Made by a program: the position numbers and the translations under genes. The notes below the pieces were generated by a model. It ran no database searches. It was not told where the DNA came from and saw only the letters and a list, made by a program, of their open reading frames with translations. Of a stretch of DNA of 35,443 nt, positions 24,218 through 31,316 are shown piece by piece. The stretch is from Leptofilum sp050292445. GTDB lineage: Bacteria > Chloroflexota > Anaerolineae > Promineifilales > Promineifilaceae. Each line of letters starts with the position of its first letter. The first letter of the stretch is position 1. Location of the stretch: assembly GCA_050292445.1 (NCBI GenBank), contig JBNKLQ010000025.1:1-35443 (forward strand), given 5' to 3'.

Positions 24218-24925
24218 ATGCCGGAAATTGAAGCGTTGCCTGATGGTACTTCTCATCAACGTCACAATTTAAACCATCAAGCCATTGAAGATTATCTAAA
24301 AACAATCTATATGCTGGCCCAAGATGAATCACCGGTATCTACGTCGCGTATTGCTGAGGCTAGAGATGTAAAACCAGCGTCAGCCACCAGTATGATCAAG
24401 CGTTTGGCCAATTTGAAGATGGTGGATTACGAGAAGCATTACGGCGTGACGTTAACTAGTGCCGGGGAAAAGCTGGCTTTGGAAGTGATTCGGCATCACC
24501 GTTTAATTGAGCTTTATTTGATGGAAGCGTTGGGCTTTTCCTGGGATGAGGTGCATGAGCAGGCGGATATTTTAGAGCATGTCATTAGCGAAAAGCTCGA
24601 AGAGCGTATTGCGGCAGCGCTCAATCATCCTGAGTTTGATCCCCACGGCGACCCGATTCCGGCCAAAGATGGCAGCATGGCCTTGGTGGATGTGGAACTG
24701 CTTTCAACGGTGCCTGCAGGGCAGACAGTGTGGGTGCGTCGCATTCTGGATGATGCGAACAGTGAACTGCTCCGTTACCTGGCCGATATGGGATTAACGC
24801 CAGGAACGGCCGTAACCGTTCAATCCGTTGCCCCATTTGAAGGCCCCCTTACCCTACTTGTTGATGATGAAACCAAAGTGATAGGCCGCAATGTAGCCGC
24901 CTCTGTTCTGGTTGAACTCGACTGA
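24218..24925 (+). CDS. DtxR/MntR family metal-dependent regulator
   Basis: A 235-residue transcriptional regulator. The N-terminal winged helix (about 20-80) contains AIEDYLKTIYMLAQDESPVSTSRIAEARDVKPASATSMIKRL. The dimerisation/metal domain follows with HHRLIELYLMEALGFSWDEVHEQADILEHVISEKLEERI and HPEFDPHGDPIP, keeping His and Glu residues that bind Mn or Fe in relatives. A C-terminal FeoA-like SH3 domain (about 155-235) makes it the three-domain DtxR/IdeR type. It likely represses metal uptake genes when Mn or Fe is replete. Whether Mn or Fe is the ligand is not decidable here. Target genes are not adjacent. The gene diverges from dnaA. Confidence 0.92.
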   Translation: MPEIEALPDGTSHQRHNLNHQAIEDYLKTIYMLAQDESPVSTSRIAEARDVKPASATSMIKRLANLKMVDYEKHYGVTLTSAGEKLALEVIRHHRLIELYLMEALGFSWDEVHEQADILEHVISEKLEERIAAALNHPEFDPHGDPIPAKDGSMALVDVELLSTVPAGQTVWVRRILDDANSELLRYLADMGLTPGTAVTVQSVAPFEGPLTLLVDDETKVIGRNVAASVLVELD

Positions 24926-24936
24926 TCACCCTATTT

Positions 24937-25491
24937 TTAATAATTGTAATTGATGTCTGCCTGCGCCAGCGGCGGCAGTTTCACGTCTTTGGTCGATAAT
25001 ATTGGATTGGTGAGGGGCCATTGAATGCCAATTTGGGGATCATTCCAGATGATGCCTCGGTCTGTTTCTGGTTTGTAATAATTGGTAGCTTTGTAGAGAA
25101 GATCGGCCGTATCGCTGAGCACACAAAAGCCGTGGGCAAAACCGGGGGGGACGTAGAGAAGACGGCCGTTTTCCGCCGACAACCGTTCCCCAACCCATTG
25201 ACCAAACGTAGGCGATCCTCGCCGAATATCTACCGCCACATCAAAAATCTCGCCAATAACCACTTTTAATAACTTTCCCTGGGCAAATGGATCCTTTTGG
25301 TAATGCAAGCCTCGCAAAACGCCTTGAGTCGAGCGTGAATGATTGTCCTGCAAAAAGCGCGGCGTAATGCCTTTGGCAGCAAACGTTTCATATTGATACG
25401 TCTCCATAAAAAAGCCGCGTGAATCACCAAATCGCTCTGGTTCAACCAAAATGACTTCGGGGATAGCTAGTGGGTGGAAATGAAAAGGCAT
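24937..25491 (-). CDS. rfbC: dTDP-4-dehydrorhamnose 3,5-epimerase
   Basis: A 184-residue cupin enzyme of dTDP-L-rhamnose synthesis. It has GDSRGFFMETYQ, FLQDNHSRSTQGVLRGLHYQ with the catalytic His in LRGLHYQ, QGKLLKVVIGEIFDVAVDIRRGSPTFGQW, and YVPPGFAHGFCVLSDTADLLYKATNYY with the second active-site His/Tyr set. I chose the ATG at 25491, which has GGAGG at 9 bases; the upstream extension begins only with a TTG. rfbA, rfbB and rfbD are not in the window, so this is a detached copy. It converges with the DtxR-family gene, 11 bases apart. Confidence 0.93.
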   Translation of the reverse strand: MPFHFHPLAIPEVILVEPERFGDSRGFFMETYQYETFAAKGITPRFLQDNHSRSTQGVLRGLHYQKDPFAQGKLLKVVIGEIFDVAVDIRRGSPTFGQWVGERLSAENGRLLYVPPGFAHGFCVLSDTADLLYKATNYYKPETDRGIIWNDPQIGIQWPLTNPILSTKDVKLPPLAQADINYNY

Positions 25492-25631
25492 GAATGAAAT
25501 CCTCCAAGATATTGATCGCAAAAGCAAATGCGCCAGAATTATAGCACTGTTCCGCTTGATTCGACGCTGCCTGTTCTTTGGCTACAATTCAGCCGCCCCA
25601 AAATGGGCATCTAAATTGTGAAGGAGCAAAA

Positions 25632-27812
25632 ATGAGCTTTGATACTCAGCCACAAATTGCCTTAAATGATATTGTCCAATTTCCCTTACCAGGCCAAAAT
25701 GTTCCCGGATCAATGACGTTTAGTCCAGACGGCCGTTTCCTCACCTATCTCTTTAGCCCTGATGGGAATCTGGTTCGACAACTGTATGCCTTTGATTTGG
25801 AAAGCGGCAGCCAGCGCCTGCTCATTGCGCCACCGACGGGCAGTGACGATGAAGAAAACCTGTCGTTGGAGGAAAAACTGCGCCGTGAGCGGCTGCGGCA
25901 GCGAGAATTGGGCATCACCCGGTACGAATGGTCGGCTAAAACGGGCCAGATGTTGCTGCCTTTGCCCGACGGTTTGTACGTGTTTGATGAGGAAGATGCG
26001 CCAATACGGCCGTTACTCACCAAGCCAGTTCACCCCATCCAGGACCCCCATTTTTCCCCTGATGGCCAATGGGTAGCCTTTGTGCAAGATGCCGAACTGT
26101 ACGTCATTCCCGCTACGGGTGGGGAAGCGCAGCAAATCACCAGCGGGGCACGCGGCACCGGCAAAACCAATGGTCTGGCCGAATACATCGCCCAGGAAGA
26201 AATGGGACGCAATCGGGGTTACTGGTGGTCACCAGACAGCCAGAAGCTGGCTTTTGTGGAAGTGGATGAGACACACATCCCCGTTTACCGCATTGTACAC
26301 CAGGGCAAAGATGGCCTGGGCGATGGCGCACAAGAAGATCACCGCTATCCGTTTGCCGGAATGCCTAATGCGCGGGTGCGGCTGGGCGTGGTCACCCGCG
26401 ACGGCGGTGACGTGCAATGGCTGGACTTAGGCGACGACCCGAATATATATCTGGCGCGGGTGAAATGGCTGCCAAACGGCCGTCTCACGGCCCAAATCCT
26501 CAACCGGGAGCAAAGCCAGCTGGACCTGCTGGAATTTGATCTGGCAACGGGCCAAAAGCGTCGGCTGTTGCACGAAACCAGCGACATCTGGATCAATTTG
26601 CACAACATGTTTCATCCGCTCAAAAAGCTGGCTGAACATGAAGCAGGCGGTTTCATTTGGGCTTCAGAGCGCACTGGGTTCCGCCATTTGTATGTGTATG
26701 ATGCAGACGGGAATGAAATACGGCCGTTAACCCAGGGCAATTGGCAAGTAGATAGTCTGGCTGGTGTGGATGCAAAAAATGAAGTCGTTTATTTTATGGC
26801 CAGCAAAGAGACGCCCACTGAGAGTCACCTGTACCAGGTGTCGTTGCTGGGTGGTGAACCGCACCGGCTCACGACAGAACCAGGGATGCACAGTGTGGTG
26901 CTGGACATTAAACGCAAGCGTTTTGTTGATGTGCAGCAGTCAATTGAGAATTCGCCGACGCTTGTGTTACGTTCGCTGGCAGACGGCCGTTTACTTACCA
27001 ACATCTTCACCCAGCCAGATGAACGCATTGCCCAGCTCAATCTGCCCACGCCACAGATGGTGACCCTGCAAAATCGGGCTGGTGTAGCGCTCTTTGGCGC
27101 TATCTATCGGCCGCCGACCAGCTTTGGCAATGGGCCATTTCCCACCATTGTCAGCGTGTACGGTGGGCCACACGCCCAGCGAGTGACCAACAGTTGGGCG
27201 CTCACCGTGGACATGCGTGCCCAATATTTGGCCAGCCAGGGCTTTTTAGTCTTCAAGCTGGACAATCGAGGCAGCGCCCGACGTGGCCTGGCGTTTGAAG
27301 CCCCCATCAAGCACAACATGGGGGATGTGGAAGTGGCTGACCAGGTGGATGGCGTGCGCTGGCTGGTGGCGCAAGGGCTGGCCGATCCGGCGCGCGTGGG
27401 CATTTACGGTTGGAGCTACGGTGGCTATATGGCAGCGATGTGCCTGGCTCGCGCGGCCGAAACCTTCCAGGTGGCTGTGGCTGGTGCCCCCGTCACCCAT
27501 TGGGATGGCTACGATACTTGCTATACGGAGCGGTACATGGGCCTGCCGCAGACCAATCCAGACGGCTACAAAATCAGCAGCGTGATGCACCATCTGGACA
27601 AAATGACGGGCAAATTGCTGCTGGTGCACGGTCTTATCGACGAAAACGTGCATTTCCGCCACACGGCGCGGCTGATCAATGGACTCATAGCCGCAGACAA
27701 GCGATATGATCTGCTTTTGTTCCCGGATGAACGCCACATGCCACGCAAGGCAGACGGCCGTTACTATATGGAAGAGCAAATTGCGGACTACTTCAAAAAA
27801 CATTTGATGTGA
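25632..27812 (+). CDS. S9 family (dipeptidyl-peptidase IV-like) serine peptidase
   Basis: A 726-residue peptidase. An N-terminal beta-propeller (about 30-480, with FSPDGQWVAFV and WWSPDSQKLAFVEVDE) gates a C-terminal alpha/beta-hydrolase domain. The nucleophile is Ser595 in YGWSYGGYMAA, the acid Asp670 in GLIDENVHFRH and the histidine His702 in DERHMPRK. The catalytic domain order Ser-Asp-His and the VDGVRWL context fit the DPP-IV (S9B) branch. No clear signal peptide is present, so it is likely cytosolic and acts on peptides. AAGGAG precedes the ATG; the open frame further upstream begins at a TTG. Five iterated palindromes occur in this gene, read DGR, NGR and IRP. Confidence 0.93.
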   Translation: MSFDTQPQIALNDIVQFPLPGQNVPGSMTFSPDGRFLTYLFSPDGNLVRQLYAFDLESGSQRLLIAPPTGSDDEENLSLEEKLRRERLRQRELGITRYEWSAKTGQMLLPLPDGLYVFDEEDAPIRPLLTKPVHPIQDPHFSPDGQWVAFVQDAELYVIPATGGEAQQITSGARGTGKTNGLAEYIAQEEMGRNRGYWWSPDSQKLAFVEVDETHIPVYRIVHQGKDGLGDGAQEDHRYPFAGMPNARVRLGVVTRDGGDVQWLDLGDDPNIYLARVKWLPNGRLTAQILNREQSQLDLLEFDLATGQKRRLLHETSDIWINLHNMFHPLKKLAEHEAGGFIWASERTGFRHLYVYDADGNEIRPLTQGNWQVDSLAGVDAKNEVVYFMASKETPTESHLYQVSLLGGEPHRLTTEPGMHSVVLDIKRKRFVDVQQSIENSPTLVLRSLADGRLLTNIFTQPDERIAQLNLPTPQMVTLQNRAGVALFGAIYRPPTSFGNGPFPTIVSVYGGPHAQRVTNSWALTVDMRAQYLASQGFLVFKLDNRGSARRGLAFEAPIKHNMGDVEVADQVDGVRWLVAQGLADPARVGIYGWSYGGYMAAMCLARAAETFQVAVAGAPVTHWDGYDTCYTERYMGLPQTNPDGYKISSVMHHLDKMTGKLLLVHGLIDENVHFRHTARLINGLIAADKRYDLLLFPDERHMPRKADGRYYMEEQIADYFKKHLM

Positions 27813-27822
27813 AAGGAATTAA

Positions 27823-28476
27823 ATGATTAAAGCACTTATTTTTGATATGGATGGCACCATTGTGGATAACATGGGGGTGCATACGGCCGTTTGGCTGGAA
27901 ATCCTGGCTGAGTTTGACGTTACCATGACCCGTCTAGAATTCCAGTCCGTCTCCGCTGGTATGACCAACCCAGAACTACTCCGTCTGCTGGTGGACCCAG
28001 CCATGACCGACGAGACCGTCGCCACCATTGCTCAACGCAAGGAAGCGCGTTACCGTGAGGAGTATGCATCCCTCATGGAGCCATTGGCTGGGCTGCTGCC
28101 GCTGCTGCGCCAGGCGCGGCAGGCAGGCCTGGTTTTGGCCGTGGCCACGGCCGCGAATCAGGGCAACATCGATTTTGTGATGAATGGTTTACAGATGTGG
28201 GATTGTTTTGATGCGATTGTGGGAGCTGATGACGTTGCCAGGGGGAAGCCACACCCTGATCTTTTTTTGCTGGCAGCGGAGCGGCTAAACGTGCCGCCAG
28301 CAGACTGTTTGGTGTTTGAAGACGCCATGACGGGGATTGAGGCAGGTCGCCGCGCCGGGATGTCGGTGGTGGGCGTGGCCACATCTCACAGCACGGCGGA
28401 GTTGGCCGCACAGTCTGGTGTGCGGAAAACAATTACAGATTTTAGCCAACTTCAGTTAGACGATTTGTTTGCTTAA
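27823..28476 (+). CDS. HAD-superfamily hydrolase (beta-phosphoglucomutase-like)
   Basis: A 217-residue HAD phosphatase or phosphomutase. Motif I is FDMDGTIVDN (nucleophile Asp8, acid Asp10). An alpha-helical cap follows at residues 15-85. Motif II is VATAANQG, motif III lies in the Lys of ARGKPHPD, and motif IV in VFEDAMTGIEAGRRAG. The KPHPDLFLLAAERL segment and cap place it in subfamily IA, near beta-phosphoglucomutase and phosphoglycolate phosphatase. The substrate is undetermined. AAAGGAA precedes the ATG, 10 bases after the S9 peptidase stop, suggesting co-transcription. Confidence 0.9.
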   Translation: MIKALIFDMDGTIVDNMGVHTAVWLEILAEFDVTMTRLEFQSVSAGMTNPELLRLLVDPAMTDETVATIAQRKEARYREEYASLMEPLAGLLPLLRQARQAGLVLAVATAANQGNIDFVMNGLQMWDCFDAIVGADDVARGKPHPDLFLLAAERLNVPPADCLVFEDAMTGIEAGRRAGMSVVGVATSHSTAELAAQSGVRKTITDFSQLQLDDLFA

Positions 28477-28484
28477 TTTGTGGA

Positions 28485-29405
28485 TCATTTGCGCAGGAGC
28501 AGATTGATAACGCCCATGTTTTGCATCAGCTGCTCAGTAAGGATTTGCAAATGATCTGGTTGGTGGGTGAGATCGGTTAAACGGCCGTCCAATTCAATCG
28601 CTTCCATTTTTGTGAAGCCAAAGGAACGAACTTCGTTTAGCGCGGCAATAGGATCGTGTCCAAATGCTTTTAGCGCCTGCGGATTGAATTCCATTACCAA
28701 TATTAGGTTGGGCGAGTTGGCGATGGTGCGTTTCATGCCGCGCAGTGCGCCAATTTCTGCGCCTTCAATATCCATCTTGACCAAGTCAACCTGTTCGATG
28801 CCTTGCTGGGCCAAAAAATCATCTACAGGCGAAGTGCGCACGGTGAAAGTTTGGGCCGCAAATGTTTGCCCAATGCGGGGGGCAATGTCGGTGTCGTGGG
28901 TTTGGGATTTTTGCAGGGCGGCCATCGACTCATCGTAATGCAGCGACCCGCTGGCGGACATCATGAGATAGTCGTGCAGTTCGGCGGTGCCTTCATGTTC
29001 GGCCAGGGCCAGTTGTACGGCCGTTACCTGCGGCAGTCGTCTCACATTGTTTTGTAAAGTGGCAAAAGTGCGGGGATGGGGTTCAAAGGCGAAGATACGG
29101 CCGTTCCTTCCCAAAATCTTCGCGTAGCGACGAGAGTAGTAGCCGACATGCGCCCCAATATCCAACATCGTCATGCCGGGTGCTGCCAGCTTATCCAGTT
29201 GGGAAATTGTTTCTACTTCGTGCCGATTTGTTAGCAGCTCCAGGCGAAACCAAAACGGATCGTCTGGCATCGTGCGAAAGCCGCTTACCCGTTCTAAAAG
29301 GGGAATCGCGCCGTGAGTCATTAGCCAATGGGTGGCTGCATGGGCAGAATGGAATCGTTTTATTGTTTTTCGGTAGAGTCGAAGACTCAAATTTGAGATG
29401 CTCAT
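28485..29405 (-). CDS. FkbM-family methyltransferase
   Basis: A 306-residue SAM-dependent methyltransferase. The N-terminal 90 residues are family-variable. The SAM site is MLDIGAHVGYYSRRYAKILGRNGRIFAFEPHP. A later conserved block is VDLVKMDIEGAEIGALRGM, typical of FkbM. FkbM enzymes methylate sugars or hydroxyl groups of polysaccharides and natural products. The acceptor here is unknown and no glycosyltransferases are adjacent. It converges on the HAD gene with 8 bases between. Three iterated palindromes are present, including one encoding NGR in the SAM-binding region. Confidence 0.88.
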   Translation of the reverse strand: MSISNLSLRLYRKTIKRFHSAHAATHWLMTHGAIPLLERVSGFRTMPDDPFWFRLELLTNRHEVETISQLDKLAAPGMTMLDIGAHVGYYSRRYAKILGRNGRIFAFEPHPRTFATLQNNVRRLPQVTAVQLALAEHEGTAELHDYLMMSASGSLHYDESMAALQKSQTHDTDIAPRIGQTFAAQTFTVRTSPVDDFLAQQGIEQVDLVKMDIEGAEIGALRGMKRTIANSPNLILVMEFNPQALKAFGHDPIAALNEVRSFGFTKMEAIELDGRLTDLTHQPDHLQILTEQLMQNMGVINLLLRK

Positions 29406-29475
29406 GGCCCCACTTTTACCAGAAAACGGATTTGTGAGCGAATTTTAGGCCCAAATCAAGAAAAAAGATGAACTG

Positions 29476-29504
29476 TTGGACAAAGGTTACAAATAGAGGA
29501 TAAT
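29476..29504 (+). promoter_or_regulatory. Promoter of the RRM protein gene
   Basis: TTGGAC (29476-29481), a 17-base spacer and GATAAT (29499-29504) match sigma70 hexamers at 5 of 6 each. The predicted start near 29511 gives a leader of about 105 bases before the TTG start codon. Confidence 0.65.
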
Positions 29505-29570
29505 TCTATCTTAATATTTCAAATTCCATGCGTGCCAGGTTCCTGTGTTACAGAGTGGAAATAATTTACG

Positions 29571-29598
29571 GAAACCGTCAAAAAAGTTGAGCGGTTTC
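29571..29598 (+). promoter_or_regulatory. Leader hairpin before the RRM gene
   Basis: GAAACCG (29571-29577) and CGGTTTC (29592-29598) form a 7-bp stem with a 14-base loop. It ends 4 bases before the AGGAG ribosome-binding site (29603-29607). It could control access to that site, for example with temperature. This role is inferred from placement only. Confidence 0.4.
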
Positions 29599-29615
29599 GT
29601 TCAGGAGACATAACT

Positions 29616-29990
29616 TTGTCTAAGAAAATTTATGTAGGAAACTTGTCGTTTCAGGCGACAGAAGATGATGTACGCGATATGTTTGAAGCGCACGGCACGG
29701 TGGAATCGATTGCAATGATCAATGATCGTGACACCGGTCGTTTTCGTGGTTTTTGCTTTGTAGAAATGCCAGATAGTGAAGCCTTGTCAGCGATTGAAGC
29801 GTTGGATGGTGTTGACAAAGACGGCCGTACTTTGCGTGTCAATGAAGCCCGTCCCCGTGAAGATCGTGGCGGTGGCAATCGCGGTGGCGGCGGCTACCGT
29901 GGTGGCGGCGGCAATCGTGGCGGTGGTAATCGCGGCGGTGGCAATCGTCGGGACAATTACGGCGGCGGCGGTGGTCGCGGCTGGGGATAA
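29616..29990 (+). CDS. RRM RNA-binding protein with Gly/Arg-rich tail
   Basis: A 124-residue single-RRM protein. RNP2 is KIYVGNLSF (4-12) and RNP1 is RFRGFCFVEM (about 42-51), in the canonical order. The C-terminal third (from about residue 86) is a Gly/Arg/Asn repeat (RGGGG, NRGGG units). The layout matches cyanobacterial Rbp proteins and other cold-induced bacterial glycine-rich RRM proteins acting as RNA chaperones. The start is a TTG, supported by AGGAG at 8 bases and by the family N-terminus MSKKIYVGNL. Its own promoter and a strong terminator make it monocistronic. One iterated palindrome encodes DGR. Confidence 0.93.
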   Translation: MSKKIYVGNLSFQATEDDVRDMFEAHGTVESIAMINDRDTGRFRGFCFVEMPDSEALSAIEALDGVDKDGRTLRVNEARPREDRGGGNRGGGGYRGGGGNRGGGNRGGGNRRDNYGGGGGRGWG

Positions 29991-30022
29991 AATAGCATCC
30001 CTACAATTTAAGAATTAGCATG

Positions 30023-30054
30023 AAAGACCAGATTGAAAAATCTGGTCTTTTTTT
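30023..30054 (+). terminator. Intrinsic terminator of the RRM gene
   Basis: A perfect 12-bp stem, AAAGACCAGATT with AATCTGGTCTTT, and a GAAA loop are followed directly by TTTT and further T-rich sequence. It ends the RRM transcript 30 bases after the stop codon. Confidence 0.95.
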
Positions 30055-30145
30055 GTTTTAAGTCGTTTGTGAAGATACAGCTAGGACGATTCCGTTTTGG
30101 CTGAGTTGGCGCAAGACACGGCTTTGGGCGTATTTGTCTTATTCT

Positions 30146-31132
30146 TTATGAAGATTCACGGTAAATTTGTAGCAGTTGCAGCGCGGCGGTAGTCGGCGAC
30201 AGGGTGCCCTGCCGGACGGCCGTTTCCAACTCTGGTAACGCATCTTGTATGGCAGATTGGTCGTAAAAATCCCGCTTGAGCTGTTCGGCGATGACCGAGT
30301 GCAGCCACGCTTGCAGCTGGGCTTCGCGGCGAGCTTGCCACGCCCCGGAGACGGTCATCTTCTCTTGAAATGATTCAATCACCGACCAAATCTTGTCGAT
30401 GCCTGTGCCTTCCAGCGCCGAACCAACGTAAGCGCGAGGGTACCAGCCTTCTGTGGCAGGCGTCAGGTAGTGCAGGGCGCGGTTGTACTCCGTGCGGGCT
30501 GCTTCTGCCCTGATCTTGTTTTCCCCATCGGCCTTGTTGATCAAAATGGCGTCGGCAATCTCCACCACTCCTTTTTTGATGCCTTGCAGCTCGTCTCCCG
30601 CCCCGGGCACCAGCAGCAGCAGGAAAAAATCAACCATCGCGCGCACGGCGATTTCGCTTTGGCCGGTGCCTACGGTTTCCACCAAAATCACATCGTAGCC
30701 TGCGGCTTCACACACCAGGATCGATTCCCGTGTTTTGCGGGCGACGCCACCCAACATGCCGCCGGTGGGCGACGGCCGTACAAAGGCATTTTCTTCTCGC
30801 GTGAGCATCTCCATCCGGGTTTTGTCCCCTAAAATGGAGCCTTTGGTAATGGAACTGGTGGGGTCCACAGCCAGCACCGCCACTTTGTGTCCTGTTTGTA
30901 CCAGCTTTAACCCTAGCGTCTCGATCAACGTCGATTTGCCTGCGCCGGGCACGCCAGTAATGCCTACTCGGATCGATTGGCCTGTATGGGGCAGCAGCTG
31001 ACTCAGCACTTCCTGGGCTTGCTCAAAGTGGTGCGGTGCGTTGCTTTCTACCAGCGTAATTGCACGAGCCAGCATCACCCGGTCCCCAGCCAGCACACCC
31101 TGGACGTAATCTTTTGTACTGAGTTTGCTCAT
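30146..31132 (-). CDS. meaB: Methylmalonyl-CoA mutase-associated GTPase MeaB
   Basis: A 328-residue G3E-family GTPase that chaperones adenosylcobalamin-dependent methylmalonyl-CoA mutase. Walker A is GVPGAGKST (60-68). Switch and base motifs follow: AVDPTSSITKGSILGDKTRM, RPSPTGGMLGGVARKTRE, LVETVGTGQSEIAV and INKADGE (guanine specificity). The C-terminal helical arm supports dimerisation. The mutase itself is not in the window. It fits propionate handling from odd-chain fatty acids and branched-chain amino acids, together with mvaB and the beta-oxidation genes. The frame starts at an ATG without a clear Shine-Dalgarno. Confidence 0.94.
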   Translation of the reverse strand: MSKLSTKDYVQGVLAGDRVMLARAITLVESNAPHHFEQAQEVLSQLLPHTGQSIRVGITGVPGAGKSTLIETLGLKLVQTGHKVAVLAVDPTSSITKGSILGDKTRMEMLTREENAFVRPSPTGGMLGGVARKTRESILVCEAAGYDVILVETVGTGQSEIAVRAMVDFFLLLLVPGAGDELQGIKKGVVEIADAILINKADGENKIRAEAARTEYNRALHYLTPATEGWYPRAYVGSALEGTGIDKIWSVIESFQEKMTVSGAWQARREAQLQAWLHSVIAEQLKRDFYDQSAIQDALPELETAVRQGTLSPTTAALQLLQIYRESS

Positions 31133-31316
31133 GAGGATAATGGTAGCGGAAACGGCCGTTCCTGCACACTTCTTGGCGATGATATTTTTATGGAAAAAGT
31201 GAAAACTAAATGGTATGATTTGTCAACTTTGTGTGCCATGGGGATGCAGAACAAACCCAACAAATTGTTTACATAAAAATTTCATCACTTAAGTAATTCA
31301 TGAAGGAGCCATGTCA

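Noticed and set aside
27246..27803. 185-codon open frame opposite the S9 peptidase
   Set aside because: It is the antisense of the conserved catalytic domain and shows no motif of its own.
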